A stretch of DNA of 64,000 nt from Lepidurus packardi (taxonomy: Eukaryota > Arthropoda > Branchiopoda > Notostraca > Triopsidae), in NCBI GenBank assembly GCA_023053545.1, contig JAKZAN010000004.1:6572001-6636000 (forward strand). The letters run 5' to 3'. The notes below the pieces were generated by a model. It did no database searches, was not told where the DNA came from, and saw only the letters and a list, made by a program, of their open reading frames with translations. Both the position numbers and the translations under genes were made by a program. This document shows positions 13,301-26,200 of this stretch, one piece after another. How positions within the stretch are numbered: position 1 is the stretch's first letter; each line of letters begins with the position of its first letter.

Positions 13301-16300
13301 AGCAGAAGCAAAAGATATGGCTGCGACCAGGCCAATATACCGGCAGCAGAAGCAGCCATTTCTTCGGTCGTTATAGGACCGCATGGAAACAGCCTTGGGA
13401 ACGCGCTAGTGCACATCATTTTGGATCGAAGTTATAGACACGTGTTACAAAAAAACTTGGTTCATCTTTCTGCCACTTTTCTTTTCATATTTTCTCGATC
13501 GTCGACGTTGGTGATGTAAGTACATACTCGCGAATGAAAAAGTGATCGTAATTGGGGTTTTGTACCGGCAGGGAAAATCCATCATTCTGCAACACACGCT
13601 GGTACATTACTGTTGGGAGCCACTTGGTTCTACGCCTTCGTTGCAGCAATTAATTGTTTGTTCGTCAGGACGGAACTTCCTATTTATAGCCACAAGAAAC
13701 GGACAAACAAATTGCATGGTGGATGTGTCAATTGGGTTTCAAGCTCAAGCAAGTCCAGACAACCAGAGTGTGAAATAGAACAGATCATCTTTGAAGAGCC
13801 AGAAATATACAATTTTTCGGGGTTTGATCTTCATCAAAAGTTTTATTGTTTATAAATATCCTAGATTTTTTCTATGGAAGAGTCCATTGATCTCTGGGAA
13901 TGTTCTATAACTTTTTGGTTCTGGGTTTCTGGCGGGAAAAGGGAATTGTCTTAAATTTTTTATGACTCCGTACGGTTATTTTAGGGCGGGAGGAATAGGA
14001 GAAGGATATATATATCGACTTTGACGACTTGGTCCCGAAAATGACGAACCGAAAACCGAAGGGCGTCTTGTGCAAAGATTGTTATCGTTTTAGATCTCTC
14101 GCGGACTGACATTTGAGTAACTGATTGACAAAACTCCATTTCATGTCTGTTTGGTTTGGTAGCATTCTATGAGCGCTATGCATTTCTCGTCCGTCATATC
14201 TGCGTCGCATGTCTAATCTTCCTCTTTCCCTTTTTAAATTTTCTCCCTTTATTTTTTACGTTTTTTTTCTTTTTTTCCTCTCTCTCTTTTATCTTTAGTC
14301 CAGAGATAAGCGACCTAAAGAGGTAGCAAAAATCGGGGCCAGCTCCGTTTCTTTTAAAAGCTGGGGAAGCTGAAGCCGCCAATCTAATGGAATAACTCGA
14401 TAGAAAATCGAAAGACTTGGGGTCAAAAACTGTGAAGTTCATTTTTTATATACAAAAGGCTGCTCTTTCTTTTGCGGTGTATAAACAGGCGAAGGAAAGG
14501 AAGGAGAAAAAGAAGACCTCCGCCAGTCATAGCCTCGGTACATTTGGCAGTAATATCGTACTGATATAGTACGGAAAGTCATTGAGAAGCCAGATCAAGA
14601 TAGGGAGAGGGCGAAGAAAAGGATTCTTAACCCCACAGAGGTCCACAGGACTTTCTTCTTTTTTATAGGAAACCTCTCTTCTTGGAGCGACATTGGCATT
14701 TTAATGTGACTTTGATGGCCAACAATAGTGCTAAGTATATAGCGAAAGCCGGGGGTCAACTTGAAATATAGACCTCCTCCCTTTTCAAGGGTAGCGATTC
14801 TGCCATCACCATGTAATTTCTCAGACCAGGCGTAAGGAGGGTGCTAAAGAGCATCAGTAATTCTCTCTTTCCCAAAAGTCTTTAGAATTGCATAAACTTT
14901 GCCATTTGCATAAGACTAATCAAGGGAAGGAAGCGCGGAGCAAAAGACTTTCCGACGTAACCTCCAACTTGAAAGCGAAAACTTGCGTCAATTACACATT
15001 ATAAAGTATACCAAGAAAGGGATATATAACTTCCCGAGTTTCCTTGACATAGAGTTCATGCCATGGCATTACATTCTCGAGGTTGCCCTGTAATGAATAA
15101 GAATTGTTGCGTTCCACTTGCGGACCCAAAAGTTATGGACTTGTTCAAAAAAATAGCTGTGGGCAGTTTTCAGAAAGTCAGATAGTGCTGTGCTGCCTTG
15201 ACAGAAATTGGGAGGCAAATTGTGTGGGCGGTATTTTGCTTTTTTGCTAAAGAAAAAGAAGAAGAATATATACTTGAACCACTTATAGCCACGTGGAGTC
15301 CACCGATGGGTGAAATCAAGTCAAAGGCTTGAAAAGGGTCGAGAATCTCTTGAAATGCAATCCATTGTAGTTTTTTGCCTCCCGGTGAAATCTCCTTCAA
15401 AACGAAACAAATCGGACACTCAATTTGCGTAATTTAACTTGTCTCTTCACACTCATAGTAAAAGGATAATTCTGGGGATAAAAATGAGGGCAACTTTATG
15501 TACGAAGCACACATCCACACACACACATAGTACTGGGCTACACACTGGGAAAGTACGTGTTTGTGAAGCAGCACACGACGTGGTGATCCTGATCTGGAAG
15601 CTAGCGAACGCGTACTAAAGCTTCCGCGAAGCCGGAATTTCTGTTCTATTACTTGGGGTTTGAGTACGGAGTAGAGCGGACAGGGGTGAGAGGGCATTGC
15701 GCAGAAAGGAAAGAAAAAAAAAAGATTATTTCAGTTAGGAGACAAATATCCCCAACAGCCGAAAAAATTGTGCAGCTGAACAGAGACTCCACTGTAATAT
15801 TATTACTACCTTTTATTATTTTTTTTCTTGCCGTTTTTCTTCTTGCCGAAGACATAAACAGAAAACCACACTAGATAGATTGATATACTTATTATTTTGC
15901 TCCCCATTTTTTGTGATTGAATCTGTTTTCCCGCCATTCTGCCCGGGAGTCAATTCCCTTGTTTTTACATCTAAATTAGGTTTCGGCTTGGATTTGTTAT
16001 GGAAGCACCATGCATGCCGAAGGTGAAATGGCATGCGGCAAGGGAAAAAGCGTTATTATTGTAACGTGTATGGCACGCAAATCAGACAGGCGAATGTCTG
16101 TTCAGAATCCAGAGCAGAGCCTTGAAAGTTATCTTGCTAATATGAAGCAAAAGGCTATAGAATAGCTATGTTAAAATCCATGTCGCGTAATATAGAATAA
16201 TAGAAAGTGTTGCCAGAAGTTTCAAGTGAGCTGGCCATAAGCTTAAAACTTGCTTAGCCTTGAATTAAGCTTAGCTCTTATCCTTGAATTCATGGAGCTT

Positions 16301-17809
16301 GCCACTTATTTTGTTTTAATTGTGTTTATGGTATACTGTAAAAATGGTAGTCATTTTTATAATAAATATACGAAATCTCCGTTTAAAATAACCCACATTC
16401 CCTAATTTGGCTTTTTAGAATAATGGTAGGAAAATGCTTGCAAATTTTCATTTATATTGTAATTTACAACTTACTTTAAGTTTTATAATTGTTATTGGCA
16501 TATGCGGTACCTGGTACCAATTTTTGTACAGTGTATTGCCGTATATTGAGTATTGGTACATTGGTACTATGCGTGTTGGATTGTCACTTCCTAGTTTTCA
16601 CTGTAGGAAAAGTGTAGGTAATGTGCGAAAGAAAGGCGTATTAAACCTGTGTTAACTCGTGTGCCTAAGTTTTTGGAACCTTCTAAATAAAAAAAATAGC
16701 ATATATAGGTGCAGTTTTACGAGCCATTTATTTTCCAACCGGAAGAAGAAATGGAGGTGGGCGGAAGGGAGGCGGGTGTGTGTTGCGTGCGATGTTTCTA
16801 TTCATGAGACTTAAAAAGGCAGCGTCGCCCTGGCTCTGCGAGTTGTCCAATCTGGGGAGCTGCAATAATATCTTTATTGATGAAGAGAGTCTACATGCCA
16901 CGGGTAAAAGAGATGGGGGTTTCTGTAGCCATGTTTGAAGGAAGTGACGGTCTTTGGTTGCGGTTGGATCCCACTTCTTGAATTTTCCTTTCTTTTCTAT
17001 ATCCAACGCAAATGCAGAAGGGCTATATATATGTGGGTCTGTTCGGTAACGGCTATCGAGGACAATCGGCGCAGTACTTTAAAAGTAGAAGCCCATTCAG
17101 AGTAAAAAATATTACCTCATTCAGTGGTAAAAAAGGATGATAAATGGCCTAGACGTACATATGTGAACACAATCTGTACCTTTTGTTTGCATCATTTCGG
17201 CATTCATATGTGTAGAATCCTAGGAAGTACAAACATAGACTGCACAAAGTACAGTATCTGCAACCCTACTATACAACAGATAGATATAGTTGTTGATAAG
17301 CTCAGTCTTAAGTTAACGCGCCATAATTTCGCTGTCCTAAATGTTCAAGTTTAGTAAACCTAATCTCAGCAATCGGCCTTCACCTTCTTGTTATTGTTAT
17401 ATGTGTTATAGGAAACAAAACAGATTTATAATTTCATTGAATTCCTTAGGATATATTTGTCCACAATACAAGCCTCACATGTTGCAGCTTCATTGATCTT
17501 AAAAGTGTTTGTCGACAAGGTAAATAAAGGTGATAACAATCATGTTTCCTACACATTTCAAAAGGCTTTTAATCTCCCAAGAAAACATAATCGTTGTGAT
17601 TACATGTCAATTTTCTACTAACGAACTCTAACCTGTCGGTCAACTTATCAGTTCTTTTCCCAGCTTGGAATTTCGAAAACAATAAAGTGATGAAAATACA
17701 CCACGTGACAATGTACCACGTGATTCTCTACCATCAGACCAGTCTTAATTACGTTCGATATGTCAGTTATTGGGGAAGTAGTATTGTCTGGGGATTAACT
17801 GGGTAAGGA

Positions 17810-20401
17810 ATGGATAACGCCAGCTTAGTTAAAGATGTTGATCTCAAACGTAAGAGAAATAAAACCTGAAAGTGCAAAATAATAATCGTAAAAGATTTCA
17901 CGGTTGGGGCTAATTACGTTTCATGTTTTTCTAATTGTGTGTCCCCCCTCTTGTCATGTTAGCTTCATTCGATTGCTACGGAGCAGAAAGAACTTTCGAT
18001 GGTGCAAGTATCCCGAAACCTGCCAAATGTGAACTTCGCCTGGAACGCAGTTTGGGCTTGTTTAGCGCAGTTTCACTCATCGTAGGAACCATTATTGGTA
18101 ATTACCCTATAGATTCGTATTTCCCTTTGTGAATTCGATTGTACATTCCTGGCTTTCCCCAAGCTTTTTCTCCCTGCTTAAGAGATCATTCTATAGGTTC
18201 TGGCATATTCATCGCACCTGGGTTCGTCATTGAGCAAACGGAATCTGTAGGGCTATGTTTAGTGGTGTGGGTAGCAGGCGGCTTGCTGGCCATGTTGGGT
18301 AAGAAAAAATAATCGAAAAATAAAAGACATTGAGGGAAAATACTGTTAATGGTAACTGGCTTGTACTCCAACAGGCGCATTAACGTTCGCAGAACTGGGC
18401 ACAACTATTCCCAAATCAGGCGGCAATTACATCTATCTTTTAGAGAGTTATAGATCATTTCATCGCTTTTGGGGGAAGCTGCCCGCCTTTTTGTTCATGT
18501 GGCTCAACGCAATACTTCTTATCCCAGCGGGGTGGGTCATAGTCGTTCTCAGTTTTTCTGAGTACACCATTAGCCCCATTGCTCGAGCGTTGGGTGTTTG
18601 CGAGGATGCTGAAGACCTTCACGGCGCCAAACTTCTGCTGGCCTGCTTATGCTTACGTAAAAAAATCTCTTATTTTAGTATTATTATTCCAACATGTGTA
18701 ATCTATATGCAACTGTAGTCTTGTTTCACTACCGCAGTTATTGTTGCGGTTATCAACTGCCAGAGCACAGTCTTGGCAGCACGGGTTCAGATTGTTTTCA
18801 CCACCGCTAAATTATTGGCCATTGCTGTCATTATATTCGTAGGACTTAATAACATCGTTCGAGGCAAGATTACTATTATCCTCTTCTCTTATCTTATCGC
18901 GCTTTTTGTCTGCTTTATATGGCCGGACGGAACCGAATTTGAATTAACGAAATCCTTTTTTCTTCTAGGTCGTTTTGGTTCCTTGGTTGAAGGGTTTGCC
19001 CACTCGACGTCATCGCCCGGGAATATTGCCACCGCTTTTTATAGTACCATGTTCGCTTATAATGGATGGTAAGGATCATCGTCCTATCGTCTGCTTTCCT
19101 TAAAAAAAGGCGAGGCCTTGTGAGGCTTAACATATTCTATACATGGAGCAAAGGGAAGAAAGGAAAATTGATCGTACACTATTTATGAAGCAATTCGAAG
19201 CTATCGTTCAGCCCTGGCATGGTACATCGTTTCATTATTATTTTTTTCGGGGGGTGCTTTTCTAGGAGCAACTTGAACTATGTGATTGAAGAACTGCAAG
19301 ATCCTTCTCGCAATTTGCCAAGAGCCATTATTATCAGTATTCCTTTGGTAGCTACCTGCTACTTTCTGGTCAATGTTGCATATTTCACTGTTCTAACCCC
19401 CGAAGAAATTATAAATTCCCAAGCTGTGGCCGTCGTAAGTCCAGAAATCAATTTTGAAAGCTTTCAGAAATATCTTAAACGCTGTGTATTTTTTATTTTA
19501 AGCGCCTTTTTTTATTCAATAGGATTTCGGGTACAAGACACTCGGACAGGCCGCTTTTCTGATTCCGGTGGCTGTAGCCATGTCCACTTTTGGGGCTCTT
19601 AATGGAGGGTGTTTCGTGTCTCCGAGGTTTTGCATTTTTTTTTTCTTTTTAGAAAAAATGATATGATGTGGGAGTGGAATTTTATCTGGTTTCCTTTCAA
19701 TAATAGGCTCTGCTATGTGGCGTCGCAACAAGGACACATGATTGACATACTTTCCTATGTCGATGTCGAAAGATTGACTCCCTCTCCATCCATCATATTT
19801 ACAGTAAGACTGAAGTTTTAGTTTATTGGACTGCGTCGAATATCACATAGTAAGCGGCCGTTTTTAGGTCATGATGGCCGTGGTTATGCTAATGATTGGT
19901 AATGTCAGCAAGCTTATTGATTTGATCAGCTTTTCTCAATGGATTTTCTTTGCGCTCACCATGGTGGGACTAGTCATTATGCGAGTCCAAGACAAGCATC
20001 GAATCAGACCTTATAAAGTAAAAGAGAACCAAAACTTCTTCTTTTATTTTGCACGGAATATAGAAGGTACCATCTCTTTGAATTTTTACTCTTGTATAGG
20101 TGCATATCATCCTTCCGTGCCTCTTCTTCCTCATATCACTCTTCCTGGTTTTGGCTCCTATAATCCAGGAGCCTCAGTTTGCTTACCTCTACTCGTTGGT
20201 ATTCATGGGCATGGGAGTCGTCGTTTATGCAATTTTCATACACGGCCAGTATTCACCGCCATGCATGGGTATTGACATTATATACTACGCCTTTCAAATT
20301 GAAAATTCTCCTTGGATCTTAACTTTATGCTATTTTTAGGTGGTTTAACCAAACGGGTCCAGTTGCTTTTGCTAGTGGCTCAATCATCCAAGTCGGGCTA
20401 A
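17810..20401 (+). CDS. SLC7 family amino-acid transporter light chain (b0,+AT / y+LAT type)
   Basis: Twelve-helix APC-superfamily amino-acid exchanger, normally paired with an SLC3 heavy chain at the plasma membrane. Exons: 17810-17849, 17963-18097, 18197-18298, 18375-18656, 18738-18863, 18969-19068, 19266-19434, 19523-19626, 19707-19803, 19868-20017, 20100-20268 and 20340-20401. The phases agree and give 511 residues. TM1 carries the substrate-binding VGTIIGSGIF motif, split by an intron, and [13 protein letters not shown] follows. Cys in GVCEDAED lies in the TM3-TM4 loop where family members form the disulfide with the heavy chain. [10 protein letters not shown], in the family's highly conserved NYxxEEL position, follows a Trp codon split by an intron. 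Exon 5 ends in a GC donor (GAG|GCAAGA). The short first exon was chosen because its frame and phase fit; an internal ATG at 17956 is the alternative. Confidence 0.93.
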
Positions 20402-20864
20402 ATTATTATGTGTACAAACTCAGTTTATATTTTATACAATGATTCGTGCCTTAGTTTTTCCCATTTATCCTAATTTATGAAGTTTTTTAGTTCATTTTCC
20501 GTGCTTGAGGTTTAGTCTATTTGTTTTACTAAATATTAGTTCATTTTTTATTATTAATTTTTATTTCAGTTATTTTCATGAGTTTAATCTAGTTCATTAT
20601 GGATAAAAGAGATCCCATAAGAGAATTCCGTGAGAACAATAGATATCCAAGTGAATTCGCTCTAGTTCTCGGGTTTAGCCCCGGTAGCGCAGCAATCGGG
20701 TTAGGAACAATGAATCACAGCGAAAGTGTCGCTCCTACTTGGCGCCGTCGGCTATTATTCCTTCACCTGTGTTCTCGACGTTGGTCGACGTGGTCAATTT
20801 TTCTAGCTCAGTTTCCCAACGTGGTTCTCGGTCTTGATCTAAACTTCGCCGAATTGCAGCTAAA
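20402..20864. other. Intergenic spacer between transporter and UCH gene
   Basis: About 460 bases, AT-rich in its first half. It should hold the transporter 3' untranslated region and the UCH promoter. I see no further gene or clear TATA box. Confidence 0.5.
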
Positions 20865-23266
20865 ATGTCTTCTGAATCTGGGAAAGTGAACTGGATTCCT
20901 TTGGAAAGTAACCCAGATGGCATGAACAAGGTGATTTTAATTCTAAAGTCTTTAATTAAACAAGTTTTAGGTACATTTCTTTTGTTATTTTTGGGGTAAC
21001 TAAGAGTAACCGGTAACCACGCGTTCCATTGCATTGTTGGGAATTCTCCATATGCCCTTTACCGGCGAGGTATGATGCATTGTAAGGGCAGTCAGACTAT
21101 TGGCCTTGGCATGTATTGATTTAAGTTGTATAACAATAGTCCAAATGGCGTTCATGTTTTTGTTGAGAATGAGATTCTGTCGTCTATACGTTTACCGTGT
21201 TCCCCGTGAGTAATGAAAGTTTTATTGCAGTTTTTAGTCAAACTGGGCGTTCCTGATAAGTTCAAGATTTGCGATGTTTATGGCCTGGATCCTGAACTGC
21301 TTTCAGCTGTTCCACAACCCGTCTTGGCTGTTGTGCTCTTGTTCCCCATCAATGATAAGGTAAAAGTATTGAGCTGCAAGACATTTTATTCCTTGCCAAC
21401 TGGCTTGTCTTTATTGATATGCGATTTATTTATTCTTTTCTTCCATACATTCCTCTTTAGTTTGAGTCTTTTTTCAAAAAAGAAGTGGAGCAACTCAAGC
21501 AAGAAGGCCAAGAACTATCGCCAGGGCTCTATTTCATGACGCAGACCATCAATAATGCCTGTGGTGCCATTGCTTTACTTCATGCAGTTGCCAATAATTT
21601 GGAAACCATTCAATTGGCTGATGGAGCTTTAAAGGATTTTTTAGAAGCCAACAAAGATAAGACTTCTGAAGAGCGTGGCCGTTCGTTGGAAGAAAATACT
21701 GGCATTGCCTCTGCCCATGAAGAGAGTGCCCAGGAAGGCCAAACTGAGGTAATCTACCTCCCTCAAACCTTTCAATTAATTTGCATTCGCATTAAATCTG
21801 GGAATTTCTCTAATTACTATCTAATTTTTGTATATGCAGGCCCCCAATCCTGGTGATAAAGTAGATCTGCATTTTGTAGCTTTTATAGCCAAGGAGGGAC
21901 GCCTTTATGAATTAGGTAAGGTCCTTCCTTATAACATCTTATCATACCATATTACGCTTTGGGTTTTACTATTGGTACTAATATGCATTCTCAGATGGAC
22001 GCAAACCGTTTCCCATTTATCGTGGACCCAGCAGCCCAGAGACGTTCCTTGGGGTAAGTGGGAACCATTTGTTTATTCGCAGATCTTGATGGGATGGTGG
22101 AAATGGGCGTCTCCTTGTCGCGTCAAAATGGCCGGGCCAGTACGAGTTAGTTAGCTTTGAGTCTGAAGAGCTCTCAAGCTTTTTTAAAATACGGCCGGAA
22201 ATGACATCAGAGGGGTACAGCATCACCCGAGAGAGAGACACACACACATAAGCACAAGAGGCCAAGCCACCACCAACCAACAACACAAGTCAAGCTCAGG
22301 GAGTTTGGAGCAAGTGAAGGTCTCTCCTTCCTCTTAGTTATGCAGCTCCCCTGGGCAGCGCGTGTCACGTCATTTGCATAATGATAATGTTGGAAAGGTC
22401 TTGGCCCCCTTTGGTTATTATGATAAAGGTTTCCGAATGGTCTTCCTTTTATCTTTTTATTATTTTTTAAAAGTTTAAAGCAGAGGCGGATATCACGCAT
22501 GGCAACCGAATGGAAAATCTATTCGGTCTAACAAGGGACACGTTTAATTCGTTTTAATGGCACGTAGTCACGCATCCCAGACATTCCAATCAAACGCAAG
22601 CCTCTGAAACTGTAAAATAATGCAAAACATTTTGTTAAAAGTAAAATTTTCGCTTCTGTTATTTTTCTTTTTTTTTTTTCACTATTTAAGCTTAGAAGAA
22701 TTGGCCTTACCGTTGCCCACTAGAGCCATTGTTGTGGACACGGGAGCACATAGTCCTCCATTTAGAAGTTGCCTGTAGCCAAAGACTTAGTTCAGGTTGC
22801 AGAAGTGCTGAGGACTTTTAGTAGTTTTTTTCCCTTTTTTCTCCCTTTTTGTTATCTTTTCATGTTAGCACACACCTCGAGTGGCATATTGACCAAAGGT
22901 GGGATGAACCTTACAAGAGAATAGTTCTTTCTTTTCCCCCATTTACTCGAGAAGCTGTTCAGCAAGTTAAGGTCCTTCTCCATCTCACCGTCTTACATAA
23001 ACGCACGATGTGGCTTTATACTTGACCCTGGACCTTTTGTCAAAAAGGGGGGAGAGAGAGAGAGGGAAAAAAAAGAAAGCTTTAAAGAATAGGGCGTCAT
23101 GGAGATGCAGTAGGCGGGAAAAGGTGACAAGAAAACATTCCGACATTACCTTGTATATTTCCATGTTTAGGACGTTGCTGCCGTATGTCAGCGTCTCATG
23201 ATGGTGGATCCTGACGAGATGCGTTTCAATTTGGTAGCTTTAACCGCTGCCGGCGAAGAAGCTTAA
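20865..23266 (+). CDS. Uch: Ubiquitin C-terminal hydrolase, UCH-L3 type
   Basis: Cysteine protease of peptidase family C12 that removes small adducts from the ubiquitin C-terminus. Exons: 20865-20930, 21231-21359, 21461-21748, 21840-21915, 21995-22053 and 23171-23266, giving 237 residues against about 230 for human UCHL3. All catalytic elements are present: the oxyanion Gln in MTQTINNACG, the nucleophile Cys in NNACGAIALLHAVANN, His in VDLHFVAF and Asp in YELDGRKPFPI, whose codon is split by an intron. The active-site crossover loop corresponds to the SEERGRSLEENTGI region. The C-terminus matches the family pattern PDEMRFNLVAL. The last intron is about 1.1 kb, much longer than the others. Confidence 0.95.
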
Positions 23267-26200
23267 AAGTGTCGTCGTTATCTTCTCGTCGTTTGCCCTC
23301 CGAAAAAGAAAATTTCTTGCTCAGTTACCGTGATTTCTCAATTCCTTTTTACTTATGTTCGATTATGATTTCTCAGTTGCATTTTTCTTATGATACAATA
23401 ATGCAAAGCATCCTGTTGATTGTTTTTGAGCCTTGCAGTTAATTTGCAGCAGCAGCTTATGCTAAGCGATTTGATCTCTCATTTTGGGCGTTACGTTTTG
23501 TCGTCAGCTTGGATTTTGATTTTTTTTTAGCATTCGTATGTGCAAATGAGGCTTGGATTATTTTTTGGATTTTTTTATATATATATATGAACTAGCGGGG
23601 AACGCGTATCCCACACGACCACACACAGCGGCTTTATATCCAAGCCTTTCGCAGTGTTGGCTGAGGCAATTCCTTTTTCATATCAAAGCAACTGAATTGC
23701 ACGACATGCTTAAATAGTTTGGGAAGGAAAATCCTCCCTGTATAAGAGCTTCTAAATTTATGACTTGTGTCAGTCTTTTCATAAATTGGACACATCGCAT
23801 AGAACCTTTTCTTGCTCGACGACTCCCACTGATTAGAAAGGTGGAATCAAGCATAATGTTATAAAAAGTATGCAGCATGCTTCTTTTGATGAATAGACCA
23901 TCAAATTTTTGCAACCACCTGTGTGACTTAAGCCTTGCTAGAAGCATTCACAGCGCCTTTTCGTGTAATTTTTCGACATAGCAGTGTAGTTACTATGATT
24001 GCGTAACACTCTGTTATGGTTTTGTCAGCTTCCGAGCGCATTTGGCGAACCAGTAGGTCGTCCAAGCGAGCTTAGGCTATTCAATCACAGCAAAATTTAA
24101 TAAAAAAAATAAAACCATGCGTGAAATTACATATATATGTACTGCGGAAAGGAGGGAAGGAAGACGAGTTTTTCCTCTTGTGGCCACACCAAAAAGAGCC
24201 CATCGCATCTTAAATGCTTTCATGTAATGTTTGCAATACATCAAAGCCCAACCCAAAAGCTTCTACTACAGTGCGCTTGGCACCAAGGTATACCCGAACT
24301 GGTGATAACACAAGTCAAGAAGAGCTCCGGAGCCGGAAAGAGTGGGCGGTATAATGTTATTTAGAATGTTTATTGCTTGGAAGAGGTGTATGGCTTTGAC
24401 CTCACCATACCATACTAGTCAAACTCCATTGAAAACGGTGACCTGAGACTGGGGTCTCGCGAGCTCGGACCACGTACGCAGCACGCGGAAGGCTTTTTTT
24501 TCGACATATTTTTTTCTTGTTCCTTAAGGTGGAGGTAGTGGTGAAGATTCAAATGAGCTGAGAAGCAGCGTGAGGGGGCTCATTTGCATGCTCACCTCGT
24601 CCTCATACACATCCGACCATGCGTGCGTTGTGTGTGTGTAATATTATGTATGTGCTATGCCCGGTAGGGATGTCTACAACTTTGCTTCGTGCTGCAGCTT
24701 TCTTGCTTTGTCTAATTCTCCTTTCCGATCGTGCATACGAGATTTTTCATCCAAACCCAAGAGAAGCTAGGATTTAAAATACATACAATGAAAAAAAAAA
24801 ATAAAGGAAAAGGGAGGTAGAAGATTGTGGCAGAGATTTTTCGAATGCCACCTGCAACAATAAAATGTCATTTGGGGAGCTTAACTGATCGGGACATATA
24901 ATTTGCATAATGCAATAGCGTTCTGAATGGAAATTATCCAAGCCAGTTTTTTTGTTTGTTTTTTGGGCTCGAGTGGTTTAGTTTTTGTCACATCTTGTTG
25001 AATGAGAAAGAGGATGGCCAATATATGTGTAATTTTCAAGTGTCTGGGAAAGTTTAAATTTGTGATTTGACCCGTTGGGCAAGTTCAAGGCGATGACTTG
25101 TTGCAAGATAACAAAAAATAAACCTGGCACATGTTTTTTGAATGGCTTTATACGGAAAAGTCAGAGTAGGGAGTATATTTATAAACATGCACCGTAGCAG
25201 TTGAGGGGGCAGGCGTCCAAGAGGAGGAAGAGATCTATTAGACGGGAGATGAAAGAGCTCTACGGAGTGTTTATCTGTTGCAAGTGGTTTGTGATGTGAT
25301 TTGATGGCTGAGGAGGGATAGAGAGAAAGAAATAGATAGAAACAGAGAGAGAGGAAGCCCCAGACAGCCAAGTTGGGAGAAAAGCATGGCCGTTGAGATG
25401 CTAAGACGACGCGAGAGAGAAAAAGGGACTCATTTGCATAAGAGAGACTGACCTTGATGACCTGACGTTACTTTCACAGCCCCGTCTGTGCCGACAGCTA
25501 TGTGGCCATATGAATGCAGTTATGTGTGTGTATATATGTTAATACGATGATAGCTTTTACCATAGGGAAATGCGGACGGCGATATTAAACATAGCATTCC
25601 AGCATGATTCCCTTTTGCTTGGTACCTATATTAGCATTGGCCGATTGCCGTCAAACGGTGCATTTACGGGTATAATTCCCTGATTATCATTATATTGGGG
25701 CGTTTACAGCGTCGAAATAGTCACTGGTTGCCAAGATTTTAAGTACACCTGGTGGCTTAGACTTGTCTAAGCTTGCAAGTGATACTACAATACATCACAC
25801 AGTATACGCTTTGGGTAAGACGTGGTTCGACATGACCGGGCAAGCTTCCCAGAAGTTCACTAGAAACGTTCGATATTTCCTGAGCGCTTAAAACCGGTCA
25901 AGCTCCTCAAGCCTTTCCTTACACACATGTTTGATTAGGGGATTATTTGTCTTGGTTCGTTAGGTACAAGTAAAAAGGTTCGATTTGTGCTCCGGATCAA
26001 GATTCACATCTTGGGGCTGGTTAGTGCATACGTTTTCTCTAGGGCTAGCATTCAACGATTGAAGCCATTTCGCGTCAGTGAGCGCATCTCTTAAGTCGTC
26101 AAAGTCGCCTAATTTATTTGTGTAAACGACGAACGTTTGAAAGACGACCAAGTTGTGTTTATTATGGTGACGTAGGAAGAAAAAACAGCTCCTTTCTCCG

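Larger units (their letters stand above)
6807..17809. other. 11-kb stretch without recognisable genes
   Basis: Only short, low-complexity or antisense-looking reading frames occur, and none resembles a known family. The stretch includes a G19 homopolymer, a 47-bp tandem duplication, GT/CA tracts (for example near 13267) and pyrimidine-rich tracts. It lies between the 5' end of the minus-strand dpr-like gene and the plus-strand transporter, so regulatory DNA and untranslated first exons of either gene may be here. I could not identify specific sites. Confidence 0.5.

Noticed and set aside
13256-13855. Frames of 78-87 residues starting in a GT microsatellite
   Set aside because: The first is largely microsatellite translation (Val-Cys repeats); the rest show no family resemblance.
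14194-14442. Lys/Glu-rich minus-strand frame
   Set aside because: It is the translation of a pyrimidine-rich tract on the plus strand, low complexity only.
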